A stretch of DNA of 64,000 nucleotides from a bacterium. GTDB lineage: Bacteria > Planctomycetota > Planctomycetia > Pirellulales > Pirellulaceae. How positions within the stretch are numbered: position 1 is the first letter of the stretch; each line of letters opens with the position of its first letter. The notes below the pieces were generated by a model. The model searched no databases. It was not told the DNA's origin and was given only the letters and a program-made list of their open reading frames with translations. Positions 36,775 through 45,793 of this stretch are shown one piece after another. The translations under genes were made by a program, and so were the position numbers. The stretch spans positions 124,001 through 188,000 of the forward strand of contig JAUIGN010000001.1 of the NCBI GenBank assembly GCA_030430075.1, in the 5' to 3' direction.

Positions 36775-38973
36775 ATGAACGACGAACTTCCCGATCCACG
36801 ACTCGACGCCTGCCTGCGTGCCGTGCCTCTCCCGGAGGACCTGCTCGCGCGTCTACGAGTGGCAGCGGGCCCTGCCGATGAGGAACTGGACGCAGCGTTG
36901 GTCGACGTTCCGGTACCCGCCGGGTTCTCACAACGGCTCCACGCGGCCGTCGAGGACCAGATGATCGAAGACATCCTCGTCACCGTCGATGTCCCGCCGA
37001 ACCTGTTGGCCCGCCTGCGGATCATCCCCGAGGTTGGCTCGGCGCCGGCTTGGCGCCGGCTGGCGCTGGCCGCTTGCCTGATGGTCGTGGTGGGAAGCCT
37101 GTATGGGCTGGGCCTGTATTCGATCCTGGGCGCGGTACGCCCCGCCGAGGCGATTGCCGCGTCGCTCGCACCGCTCGACCTGGGGCCGCTCCGGCTGCAG
37201 ACCGAAGAGGCGTTCGTGCCGATCGTGCATCTGCCCCCGACCAGGCAACTCCCGGTCGCGCCGTCGCCACCGGCGGCTCCGCATGACGAAATCGAGGTGA
37301 CGTTCGTGGCGTTTGAGCAACGGCCCACACCCGGCGCGGCCGGCGAACTTCTGGCGTTGCTGGCGGCCGGCATGCGACCGAGCGACGACACCATCCTGAT
37401 GCGCTGGAGGGCGTTGGGTGCGCCCCAGCGTGCGGAACCGAGCTTGCCGGACCTGGTATCGGTTGCCGCGCCGCGGGCACCCGGTCCGCCGTTGCCGCCG
37501 GTTCGCGGCTACGACCGAGCCTTCCGCCTCCGCCACGACCAGCATCCGCCGGTTTCACCCGCCGCCAACGCGACGCTGGCGACTTCGCACGTCCCCTTGA
37601 CCGGTCGCAGCGACAGCGTCGACCTGACCCGGCGTCAACTGGTGGCCGGACGATTACCCGACGAAGAGCAAGTGCGGGTCGAAGACTTCCTGGCAAGCCT
37701 CGACTACCATTTCCCCGTGCCGGCAGGGAACGAACTCACGATTCACACGGCGGCCGGCCCGGCGCTGTTCGCATCACAACCGCACCACTTGCTGCAAGTC
37801 GGCATCCAAGGGCCGCGCGCCGCACGTCCGAACCCTGCCACGCATCTCGCCATCGCCCTGGATATCTCGACCAGCATGAGCCGGGGACAGCGGTTGGTGA
37901 TGGCAACCCAGGCGCTCGCGAAGCTGTTCCGCCACGTCGGCCCGGACGACCACGTCTCCCTGATCGTGTTCCATCACGACGCCGTGCGGCTGGTGGAAAA
38001 CCTGGAGCGCGGACAGATCGGGCAATTGGCCGCGGCATTGGCGCCGCTCCGCGCGTCCGGCGGCGACAACTTCGCGGGTGGACTGCAGCAGGCGATATCA
38101 ACGCTCTTGGCCGCAGGGCTCGACGACCGCGTGGCACGGAGCCTGGTGGTGCTCACCGACGGTCAGTGCAGCCTGCCGCCGCAAGCCGAGGCCGGGGTGC
38201 GAGACTTGCTTCGCGCCGCCGACGCGGAGGAGATCCGGACCACCGTGGTCCAGGTAGGACCGCCCGTAGGGACCGAGCTTCCCACCGGCAAGCCGCTCTG
38301 GGAGACGCTCGGGCCGTGCCCCGGCACGACGTTCCGCCAGGCGGTCGATGCGCGCGAAGTGCGTTGGCGAGTGGTCGAAGCGCTGACTGGTCAGCCGGTG
38401 GCCGTCGCGGATAAGCCTGCCATCCGCGTGACGTTCGACCCCCGGACGGTTAAGGCTTACCGGTTGGTCGGTCACGGGGCGACGCAGTTCCGTGGCCAGG
38501 AAACGCCGCCGGAATCGACGGCCCTGCACGACGCCGAAGGTGCCACGGTGCTCTACGAATTGTGGCTCCATCCGAACCGCAGCGAAGCGCAGATCGCCCG
38601 CGTCGAGGCGTCGTGGCGCGATCCGCGGAGCGGCCGCCGGCGGACCACCCCCGGCACGGTCGTGAACCGTTCGCAAATCGTCTCGTCGGTCGCGGAAATG
38701 GCACCTTCGCTCCAGGCGGCAGCCGTGGCCGCCGAACTTGGGGGGATGCTCAGCGGCACGCACGAGTTTGAACTGTCCGGCCCCGGCGGATTTGAACACC
38801 GAAAAAAAAGGCGGGACTTCGGCAGCCTGGCGACGGCCTGCGAACAATTGAGTCCGCAGCTCGCATCGTGGAGCGAGTTTCAGAGTATGATGAAGTTGGT
38901 GGAGACCTTGGACCGCGAGCTCGGTCATCCGGGACCGACACGACCGCGGAAGCTCAATCGTGAAAACCGGTAA
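36775..38973 (+). CDS. VWA-domain membrane protein, possible anti-sigma fusion
   Basis: The 732-residue protein has three parts. The cytoplasmic N-terminus (1-93) holds three short repeats: VPLPEDLLARLRV (17-29), VPVPAGFSQRLHAAV and VDVPPNLLARLRI. A membrane helix follows (about 95-118), then a Pro-rich stretch. The outer part holds a von Willebrand A domain with the metal site DISTSMS (363-369) and VVLTDG, where the usual MIDAS Thr is Asp (GGDN, 429-432), and a YfbK-like C-terminal domain (KAYRLVGHGATQFRGQETPP). It directly follows an ECF sigma gene. Planctomycetes are known for unusual anti-sigma fusions, so an anti-sigma role for the N-terminus is a fair inference. The external VWA part would sense or bind a protein ligand. 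Confidence 0.82.
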   Translation: MNDELPDPRLDACLRAVPLPEDLLARLRVAAGPADEELDAALVDVPVPAGFSQRLHAAVEDQMIEDILVTVDVPPNLLARLRIIPEVGSAPAWRRLALAACLMVVVGSLYGLGLYSILGAVRPAEAIAASLAPLDLGPLRLQTEEAFVPIVHLPPTRQLPVAPSPPAAPHDEIEVTFVAFEQRPTPGAAGELLALLAAGMRPSDDTILMRWRALGAPQRAEPSLPDLVSVAAPRAPGPPLPPVRGYDRAFRLRHDQHPPVSPAANATLATSHVPLTGRSDSVDLTRRQLVAGRLPDEEQVRVEDFLASLDYHFPVPAGNELTIHTAAGPALFASQPHHLLQVGIQGPRAARPNPATHLAIALDISTSMSRGQRLVMATQALAKLFRHVGPDDHVSLIVFHHDAVRLVENLERGQIGQLAAALAPLRASGGDNFAGGLQQAISTLLAAGLDDRVARSLVVLTDGQCSLPPQAEAGVRDLLRAADAEEIRTTVVQVGPPVGTELPTGKPLWETLGPCPGTTFRQAVDAREVRWRVVEALTGQPVAVADKPAIRVTFDPRTVKAYRLVGHGATQFRGQETPPESTALHDAEGATVLYELWLHPNRSEAQIARVEASWRDPRSGRRRTTPGTVVNRSQIVSSVAEMAPSLQAAAVAAELGGMLSGTHEFELSGPGGFEHRKKRRDFGSLATACEQLSPQLASWSEFQSMMKLVETLDRELGHPGPTRPRKLNRENR

Positions 38974-39228
38974 GACCACAGTCAAACGACACCGCCCCGG
39001 GCCGTTCCCGGCGGATTCGACGCTTGAATCGGGTGCATCGCTTCGATACGCTGGAAAGATGGCCAGCAGGCGTGAGCGAGTCTCCCGCGGGGTCGCGCGA
39101 CCGAGCATCTCTGGTGCAGCCGATTGGACTGTTGGCCCGGCCCCTCGTCTTTGTTGGTAGCGAATGTTGCCGCCCATCAAGAGCTCATAATCGCACCGAT
39201 CCGTGGAAATCAGTGGAGGAATCGATCC

Positions 39229-42200
39229 ATGAAGGCGTGGACGCGACCGCTCAATTTGCTTCTGGCGCTGCTGGTGCCTTCGCTCGTCCTGTGGGCCAGT
39301 TCGTCGGCTTCCGCGGTCGAACCTGCACGCGAATTCCTCGCCGCCCTGCGGCAGCGCAAGTACTTTGATGAAGCCCTCGAGTATCTCGATCGGATCGAAA
39401 AGAACCCGGCGGCCCCGATCGAATTGAAGGAAACACTGCTCTACGAGAAGGGAGTGACGCTGGTCGAAGCGTCCCGTGAGCAGCGCGATCCCGGCTTGCG
39501 CGAGCAGGCGCTGAACGATGCCCAGAAGTTGTTGTCGCAGTTCGTCGGCCAGCGCCCCGACCATGAAAAAGCAAACGCGGCCCGCAGCCAGTTGGGCAAC
39601 CTGATCGTAGAACGGGCCCGCGTCAAAGTCGAAGAAGCCAAGAAGGTCGACGACAAGACCGCCTTGCAAGCGGAAGCGGTCAAGCTCTACGAAGAAGCGT
39701 TTCAAGTCTTCAAGTCGCTGCAGGAAAGTGTCAAGACACAGCTGGAACGGATTCCCAAAGTGCTCGACCGGCGTGACAAACAACAGGCGAAGATGGCCGA
39801 GCAACGGTTGCAGTTGCGGGCCGACTATCTGCAAACACTGCTGCTGGCGGCAGCGATCCGCGAAGAAGTTGCCGACGCCGTTCCGTCGGATGACCCGCGC
39901 CGCGACAAGTTTCTCACCGAGGCGGCCGACCAGTACGCCGACATCTACACCAAATATCGCAGTCTGCTGGCGGGACTCTACGCCCGGATGTACCAGGGAC
40001 GATGTAACCAGAAAATGGGCAAGTTTCGGGATGCTTTGGGGTACTTTTCCGAACTGCTGGACCAGCCGGACGAACCCGAGGCGTTTCGCAACCTGAAGAC
40101 GCGGACGATGAAACTGGCGATGGAATGCTGGCTCGACACGTCCCAGAAAAAGTACGTGGAGGCGATCAAACGGGGTGAAGCCTGGGTCAAGAAGGCGCGG
40201 CCCACCGAGGATCGCGAGCCCGACTGGTTGTACCTCCGCTATATGTTGGCCAAGGCCTACAAGATGCAAGCCGAGGAGGCGGGGGACGGTGCCGGTTCGG
40301 CGGACGCCAAGCGGTCGCGCAGCGAAGCCCGGCAACTGGCGCAGTTCGTGGCGAAATTCACCAGTGACTACCAGAAAGACGCCCAACAGTTAGTGGCCGA
40401 ATTGGGCGGGCCGGACCGCACCGGTGAGAAGCTGGTTCCCAAGACGTTCGCTGAAGCAAAAAACGCCGGGAAGGAAGCCCTCGATTCCATCCAACCGGCC
40501 ACGCTGGTCGTGAACCGAGTGCCGGCGCGGATCGCGGCGGAAAAAGACCCTGCGGCCAAGGCCGCTCTGCAGGAACAGCTGGATGCCGCCAAGGAGACTC
40601 TGGCGACCGCACAGGACGACGCGATGGACTATTTTCGCACGGCCCTGACGCTGGCCGACAGCGAAACCCCCAGCGATGAGATCGCGGTCGTGCGTTATTT
40701 CCTCTGCTACCTGTACTACACGAAACAGCAGTACTACGACGCCGGCGTGCTGGGCGAGTTCATCGCCCAGCGTTATCCCAGCACGGCCGGCGCCAGGCCG
40801 TGTGCTCAAATCGCGCTGGCCAGTTACCTTTCGCTGTACGACGAGAACCAAACCGAAGACAAGGACTTTGAAGTTCGCCGGATCGTTTCGATCGCCGAAT
40901 ACACGGTCAACAAGTGGCCCGACCAGCCGGAGGCGGCCGACGCGTTGAACGCCCTGATCCGCTTCTCGATCGACGCGGGCGAACTGGATCGCGCGGAGAT
41001 GTTTCTAGCCAAGATGCCGAAGTCCTCTCCCAAACTGGGCGAAGCCCAGCTCAAGGTGGGCCAGGCCATTTGGCGCGAATGCCTGGAGAAGGCACGGACG
41101 ATTCAAGCAGCCGAAGAGGGGGAGGATCCGGGAGCGGCCGACATCGCGGCCCTCAAGGACGCACTGAAGTCGCTGCAAGCCAAGGCCCGTGATGTCCTGA
41201 GCACGGGTTTTGACGCAACCAAGGGATCGGGCAGCGTCAACGGCACGCTGCTCCTGGCTGGGCTCTCGCTGGCCCAGGCCTATGTGGAAGCCCAGACGGC
41301 CGAAGACGCCGCCGAAGCGATTGCCGTCCTCGAACACGAACAGGCCGGACCGCTCACACTGGTCCGCGCCGGCCATCCCGGCGCCCAGAACGAGGGCTAC
41401 ATCCAGGAGACCTTGAAAACTGCCCTGCGGGCCTACATTCTGGCCCTGGGTTCGACCGGTGATGCGGATGCGGTCATCGCCAAGTCCAAGCAGGTGATGA
41501 GCGAACTCAAAGCGGCGACCGGCGACACGCCGGAAGGCAAGGCCCGGCTGGTGAACGTTTACGTCGGCCTGGCCTCCGACCTGGACGCTCGGCTGGCCGA
41601 CGCCTCGGACGAAGCGAAAGACTCCTTATCGAAGGGCTTCGAAGCATTCCTGCAGCAGCTCAGCAGCAGCGCCACCGAGCTCAACGTCGTCAACTGGGTG
41701 GCCGAGACCTACGAGCGTCTGGGAGAAGGGTTTGACACGAAGGACCAACTTACGTCGACGGCCAACCGCTACTACGAAGAGGCTGCCAAGGCGTTTGGGA
41801 AGATCGTCGATCTGCCGGGCGTGACGCCGCAACTGAAGACGCAGGTGCAGATTCGCCAGGCGCAGATCAAGGTGCGGCAACGCCAGTTCGACAAGGCACT
41901 CGAAGTCTACGAAGCATTGCTGACGGAGTCACCCGTGATGCTCAATGTCCAGGTCGACGCCGCCAAGGCGTATCAATTGTGGGCCGGCATGCCGAACAGT
42001 GAGAAGCTCTACGAGCGGGCGCTGCTCGGTGCTAGGCCGGACCCCGCCACCAAGAAGAACGTCATCTGGGGCTGGCGCAAGATCGGTGACACGACTTCGC
42101 GATATCCCAAGTTCAAAGAGGTCTTTCACGAGGCCCGTTACAACCAGGCCATTTGCCGGCTCGAATTCGCGTCGTCCAAACAGGGTGCCGAACAGGCCAA

Positions 42201-42399
42201 GTGGCTGAAGCTGGCGGAGACGGAGATCATGCTCCTGTACCGCCTCTATCCCGACCTTGGCGGCGAGGCCTGGAAGGCCAAGTATGATGCCGTCTTGAAA
42301 CGCATTCAGACCGCCAAGGGCGACCAGCCGCTAGGCCTGAAGAAGTTCCAAACCAACGCCGCCGCCAAGGCCGGCGGCAGAACCCCCGCCATTGGTTGA
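39229..42399 (+). CDS. Large exported helical-repeat (TPR-like) protein
   Basis: The 1056-residue protein begins with a signal peptide (MKAWTRPLNLLLALLVPSLV to SASA) and a GGAGGA ribosome-binding site 8 bases before the ATG at 39229. The rest is helical with TPR-like pairs, for example ALRQRKYFDEALEYLDRIEK, RMYQGRCNQKMGKFRDALGY, RQFDKALEVYEALLTESPVM and RYNQAICRLEFASSKQGAEQ. No catalytic motif is visible. It is followed at 50 bases by a second exported TPR-like protein and then by an ExbB/ExbD set. A scaffold role in the periplasm for the proton-driven complex is likely by context only. Confidence 0.82.
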   Translation: MKAWTRPLNLLLALLVPSLVLWASSSASAVEPAREFLAALRQRKYFDEALEYLDRIEKNPAAPIELKETLLYEKGVTLVEASREQRDPGLREQALNDAQKLLSQFVGQRPDHEKANAARSQLGNLIVERARVKVEEAKKVDDKTALQAEAVKLYEEAFQVFKSLQESVKTQLERIPKVLDRRDKQQAKMAEQRLQLRADYLQTLLLAAAIREEVADAVPSDDPRRDKFLTEAADQYADIYTKYRSLLAGLYARMYQGRCNQKMGKFRDALGYFSELLDQPDEPEAFRNLKTRTMKLAMECWLDTSQKKYVEAIKRGEAWVKKARPTEDREPDWLYLRYMLAKAYKMQAEEAGDGAGSADAKRSRSEARQLAQFVAKFTSDYQKDAQQLVAELGGPDRTGEKLVPKTFAEAKNAGKEALDSIQPATLVVNRVPARIAAEKDPAAKAALQEQLDAAKETLATAQDDAMDYFRTALTLADSETPSDEIAVVRYFLCYLYYTKQQYYDAGVLGEFIAQRYPSTAGARPCAQIALASYLSLYDENQTEDKDFEVRRIVSIAEYTVNKWPDQPEAADALNALIRFSIDAGELDRAEMFLAKMPKSSPKLGEAQLKVGQAIWRECLEKARTIQAAEEGEDPGAADIAALKDALKSLQAKARDVLSTGFDATKGSGSVNGTLLLAGLSLAQAYVEAQTAEDAAEAIAVLEHEQAGPLTLVRAGHPGAQNEGYIQETLKTALRAYILALGSTGDADAVIAKSKQVMSELKAATGDTPEGKARLVNVYVGLASDLDARLADASDEAKDSLSKGFEAFLQQLSSSATELNVVNWVAETYERLGEGFDTKDQLTSTANRYYEEAAKAFGKIVDLPGVTPQLKTQVQIRQAQIKVRQRQFDKALEVYEALLTESPVMLNVQVDAAKAYQLWAGMPNSEKLYERALLGARPDPATKKNVIWGWRKIGDTTSRYPKFKEVFHEARYNQAICRLEFASSKQGAEQAKWLKLAETEIMLLYRLYPDLGGEAWKAKYDAVLKRIQTAKGDQPLGLKKFQTNAAAKAGGRTPAIG

Positions 42400-42449
42400 A
42401 CCCCGCTCTGCAAACTTCGCGTAGCGACCGTGACATCCAGGAGTCGTCC

Positions 42450-43493
42450 ATGAACAGACTTACCCTCTTTGCAACCCTCGGCCTGGCCATCGGGACCTCC
42501 ACCGTCCTGCCTGCCCAGCAGTTCGACCAGGTCGTCCCGCTCAAGGGCTCGAACACCTCGGGCGTGATCACCGGCGAGTCGCCCACGGAAGTCGAGATCG
42601 AGGTCCGCGGCTCGAAGATCAAGATCCCGGTCAACACGATCAAGCGAGTCACCTTCGGCGAGGACCCGACGGAACTGAAGCGGGGACGCGACAACATCCA
42701 AACCGGCGCCTACGAGGCCGGCATGGAAGACCTGGGGAAGGTGGCGCCGGCCAGCTTGAGCCGAGCGATGATCAAACAGGACTACGCGTTCTACCGCGCC
42801 TTGGCCCTGGGGCGGATGGCCCTCTCCGGTGGCGGCGACAAGGACGCTGCCAAGACCGCGATGTTGAATTTCGTCCGCGCGGCTCCGAACAGTTTTCACT
42901 TTTTGGAAGCCGCCGAACTGCTCGGCGACCTGGCGGTTTCGCAAGGAGACTTCGCCGGCGCAGCCAGATATTATTCGGCCATCACGGCCAAATCGCCCTG
43001 GCCCGATTACCAGATGAAGGGCGGCGTGCTGGAGGGCCGCGCACTCCTGGCACAGAAGAAGTTCGCCGAAGCGCAAGCCAAGTTTGATGAAGTTGCCAGG
43101 TCCAATGTCGACACGCCGGCTGCCATGATGCAGAAGCAGGTCGCCGAAGTCGGCAAAGCGGTCTGCATGGCGGAACTCGGGCAACCGGAACCGGCCATCG
43201 CCGTGCTGGAGAAGATCGTGGCGGAGAACGATCCCAACCAGGCCAAAGAACTGTTCGGGAGAACCTACAACGCACTCGGGCGCTGCCACCTGAAAGCCAA
43301 ACGAGACAAGGACGCGTTGCTGGCATTCTTGCGCGTCGACCTGCTCTTCAACAGTACGCCCGAAGTGCACGCCGAGTCCCTCTACTACTTGAGCAAGCTG
43401 TGGGGAACCGTCAACAAGGCAGAGCGCGCGGCGGCGGCCAAGAGCCTGCTGACGAGCCGCTACGCCGGGAGTTCCTGGGCCAAGCTGAAGTAA
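42450..43493 (+). CDS. Exported TPR-like protein
   Basis: The 347-residue protein has a signal peptide (MNRLTLFATLGLAIGTSTVL to PAQ), then a small beta-rich domain (VVPLKGSNTSGVITGESPTE, VEIEVRGSKIKIPVNTIKRV) and TPR-like helices (AARYYSAITAKSPWPDYQMK, QKKFAEAQAKFDEVARSNVD, ELFGRTYNALGRCHLKAKRD, KDALLAFLRVDLLF). The start at 42450 has CAGGAG upstream. The beta domain may bind a surface while the helices form a scaffold; no enzyme motif is present. It lies between the large TPR-like protein and exbB, 263 bases before the latter. Confidence 0.82.
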   Translation: MNRLTLFATLGLAIGTSTVLPAQQFDQVVPLKGSNTSGVITGESPTEVEIEVRGSKIKIPVNTIKRVTFGEDPTELKRGRDNIQTGAYEAGMEDLGKVAPASLSRAMIKQDYAFYRALALGRMALSGGGDKDAAKTAMLNFVRAAPNSFHFLEAAELLGDLAVSQGDFAGAARYYSAITAKSPWPDYQMKGGVLEGRALLAQKKFAEAQAKFDEVARSNVDTPAAMMQKQVAEVGKAVCMAELGQPEPAIAVLEKIVAENDPNQAKELFGRTYNALGRCHLKAKRDKDALLAFLRVDLLFNSTPEVHAESLYYLSKLWGTVNKAERAAAAKSLLTSRYAGSSWAKLK

Positions 43494-43756
43494 GTTGGAA
43501 GGCCGCGCGGGACGCCGCGCGAGCAGGAAAAATGGTCTTACTTTCCCGGCGGTTTGGTGCTTTACCCACCGCGTGGGACGTGATTAGAATAACGTGATCC
43601 GCCTGTCCGATACCGTTGATGTTGTCCCGCGCAACGCGAAAAAACACGCCCCTGACCGGCTGGTAAACTTTGTGAAATTCCCCCCTTCTGCACACCCACC
43701 AATTCGGTCGGCTGGCAAAAGAATATCGAATCTCTGATCCGAATCCGGAGGCAACA

Positions 43757-44596
43757 ATGCGGCAAAGTGCATGGTTTCGTTCAACGGCAACATGGTTGTG
43801 TGCCGTCTCATTCCTGATGGCCGCGTTGGCGTTTGTCACCGCGTCGGTTCCCTCTGCCAGTGTCGCTCAGGACGAAGCCGCCGCGCCGGCGGATGACGCC
43901 GCCGCCGCGCCAGCTCCCGCACCCGCTGCCAACCCACCCGCCGGCAACGAAGAACCGGCGGCGCCCAGCCAAAGTGTACTGGGGTGGATGTGGAAAGCCC
44001 TGGGACCGATGTACATGATCATCTTCCTGGCGCTCTCCTTCACGTTCGTGGCCCTCTTCGTCATGAACCTGCTGACCGCTCGCCGTGAGAACGTCTGCCC
44101 ATCCAGCTTGATCGAAGGCTTCGAGGCACACCTGGACGAGAAACAGTATCAGGAAGCGTACGAGCTGGCGAAGAGCGACGAGTCGTTTCTGGGCCAGGTG
44201 CTGTCGGCCGGACTGGCCAAGCTTTCGGCCGGCTATCCCCAGGCCATCGAATCGATGCAGGAAGTGGGCGAAGAAGAGAACATGAAGCTGGAACATCGCC
44301 TCAGCTACATGGCACTGATCGGTACCTTGAGCCCCATGGTTGGCCTGTTCGGCACGGTCGACGGAATGATCCGCTCTTTCCAGACGATCGCCACCGGCGG
44401 GTCGACCCCCAAAGCATCGGACCTGGCAGCCGGTATTTCGACCGCCCTGTTCACCACGCTGGTCGGCCTGGCCATCGCCATTCCCGCCATCGCCGCGTAC
44501 AACATTCTCCGCAACCGGATCCAGCGTCTGGTTCTGGAAGTGGGGCACAGCAGCGAAGACTTGATGGGCCGATTCCAGAACGTCGGCGAAAAATAG
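43757..44596 (+). CDS. exbB: MotA/TolQ/ExbB proton channel protein
   Basis: The 279-residue channel subunit uses the proton gradient to drive an envelope process through its ExbD/TolR partners. A signal-like first helix (VSFLMAALAFVTASVPSASV) and an Ala/Pro-rich spacer precede the conserved part, an extension often seen in this phylum. Then follow TM helices (MYMIIFLALSFTFVALFVMN; MALIGTLSPMVGLFGTVDGM; ISTALFTTLVGLAIAIPAIA). GTLSPMVGLFGTVDGMIRSF is the family signature. GGAGG precedes the ATG by 7 bases. Two exbD genes follow. Confidence 0.94.
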   Translation: MRQSAWFRSTATWLCAVSFLMAALAFVTASVPSASVAQDEAAAPADDAAAAPAPAPAANPPAGNEEPAAPSQSVLGWMWKALGPMYMIIFLALSFTFVALFVMNLLTARRENVCPSSLIEGFEAHLDEKQYQEAYELAKSDESFLGQVLSAGLAKLSAGYPQAIESMQEVGEEENMKLEHRLSYMALIGTLSPMVGLFGTVDGMIRSFQTIATGGSTPKASDLAAGISTALFTTLVGLAIAIPAIAAYNILRNRIQRLVLEVGHSSEDLMGRFQNVGEK

Positions 44597-44608
44597 CCCG
44601 GCATGGCC

Positions 44609-44634
44609 GGTCGCCCTCGCCGGCGAGGGCGACC
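44609..44634. other. Perfect 26-base palindrome between exbB and exbD
   Basis: GGTCGCCCTCGCC (44609-44621) is followed without spacer by its exact inverse complement (44622-44634). It starts 13 bases after the exbB stop codon, inside the presumed operon. It could stabilise the upstream mRNA or set the exbB:exbD ratio. Confidence 0.85.
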
Positions 44635-44680
44635 AACCGAGGGTCCAAGTAACGACCGGCTTCCAGGCGACGAGACGTCC

Positions 44681-45127
44681 ATGAGAATCAAGAAGCAGCA
44701 AGAAAGCGGCATCCTCGAAGGCGACTTGACGCCGATGATCGACATGACGTTCCAGTTGATCGCCTTCTTCATGGTGCTGATCAACTTTACGCAGAGCGAG
44801 CAGAACGAGAAGGTGAAGCTGCCGAGCAGTGTGTTGGCGAAACCGGCCAAGGCACCGATCGAGTTTCCGATCACGTTGCATTTGACCGAGGACGCAACGG
44901 TCGTGGTCGGCGGACAGGAGACGACGATCGGCGGCATCGGGCCCTTCCTGATTCGCGAGAAGAACGTTCTGGAGATCCAGGGCAAGTCCCCGGACGACGC
45001 GACCGTCGTGATTCGCGCGCACCGAGTTGCCGCCACGGGCCGCGTCCAGGAACTGATCAAGGCCTGCCAGGAAAACAGCTTCGAGAAATTCGCGCTGCGG
45101 GCCAAGGAAGACGTCGGGAACGAATGA
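44681..45127 (+). CDS. exbD: ExbD/TolR family protein (first copy)
   Basis: The 148-residue protein has one membrane helix near its start with the channel-lining Asp in GDLTPMIDMTFQLIAFF, followed by the periplasmic domain (KAPIEFPITLHLTEDATVVV, DDATVVIRAHRVAATGRVQE, LIKACQENSFEKFALRA). Length is normal. The ATG at 44681 is chosen because the short cytoplasmic tail MRIKKQQESG is typical. It works with ExbB. Confidence 0.93.
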   Translation: MRIKKQQESGILEGDLTPMIDMTFQLIAFFMVLINFTQSEQNEKVKLPSSVLAKPAKAPIEFPITLHLTEDATVVVGGQETTIGGIGPFLIREKNVLEIQGKSPDDATVVIRAHRVAATGRVQELIKACQENSFEKFALRAKEDVGNE

Positions 45128-45245
45128 CCGCCCCGGGCTGCGACAGGCTGGTGATCCAACCCGCCGCCTGGCCGTTGATCCGCGGCAAATCACCGACCGG
45201 GGAAACGGCAGGCCACGCCCGCCGGGCAACACCACAGAGACGACC

Positions 45246-45779
45246 ATGAAACTACGCCACTCAACCAGCAGCGGCAATGACAAGATCGAGCTACAAATGA
45301 CGCCGATGATCGACATCGTGTTTCAACTGCTCGTCTTCTTCATCATGACCTTCAAGATCGTCTCCCAGGAAGGCGACTTCAATATCAAGATGCCGCTAGC
45401 GGCCCCTGCTGCCGGCACACCGGACGAACTGCAGGTAGAAACGATCCGCGTCCGGTTGGAGGCCGATGGAACCGGCCGGCTGGCCCGGATGTCGTTCAAT
45501 GACCGCGTGCTTTCCCCGCTACAATTCGACGACCAGGGGAGTTGGGTGAATGCCGACCTGCTGCGGAGCGAGATCGTGGCCGTGATCGGCACCGACCGCG
45601 GCCCCGGAAGCATCCAGGAGAACGCCGAAGTTGAACTCGACTGTGACTTTGGGCTCAACTACCGGCATGTGATCGAAGCGATCACCGCCGTCTCTGGATA
45701 CGTGGGCGACGATGACACGGTGATCAAACTTGTCGAGAAGATCAAGTTTGCTCCGCCACGGCCGGTAACCGGCGGCTGA
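45246..45779 (+). CDS. exbD: ExbD/TolR family protein (second copy)
   Basis: The 177-residue second ExbD has the conserved Asp in LQMTPMIDIVFQLLVFFIMT and a periplasmic domain about 30 residues longer than that of the first copy (DELQVETIRVRLEADGTGRL, NRHVIEA-like helix at YRHVIEAITAVSGYVGDDDT). Two different ExbD genes in one cluster point to a heteromeric proton-driven complex. It ends 14 bases from the convergent xerD gene. Confidence 0.92.
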   Translation: MKLRHSTSSGNDKIELQMTPMIDIVFQLLVFFIMTFKIVSQEGDFNIKMPLAAPAAGTPDELQVETIRVRLEADGTGRLARMSFNDRVLSPLQFDDQGSWVNADLLRSEIVAVIGTDRGPGSIQENAEVELDCDFGLNYRHVIEAITAVSGYVGDDDTVIKLVEKIKFAPPRPVTGG

Positions 45780-45793
45780 ACCCGCCCCGTCGC

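Noticed and set aside
38098..40386. Long open frame on the minus strand (762 codons)
   Set aside because: It covers the ends of two well-supported plus-strand genes (VWA protein, large TPR-like protein) and looks like their antisense.
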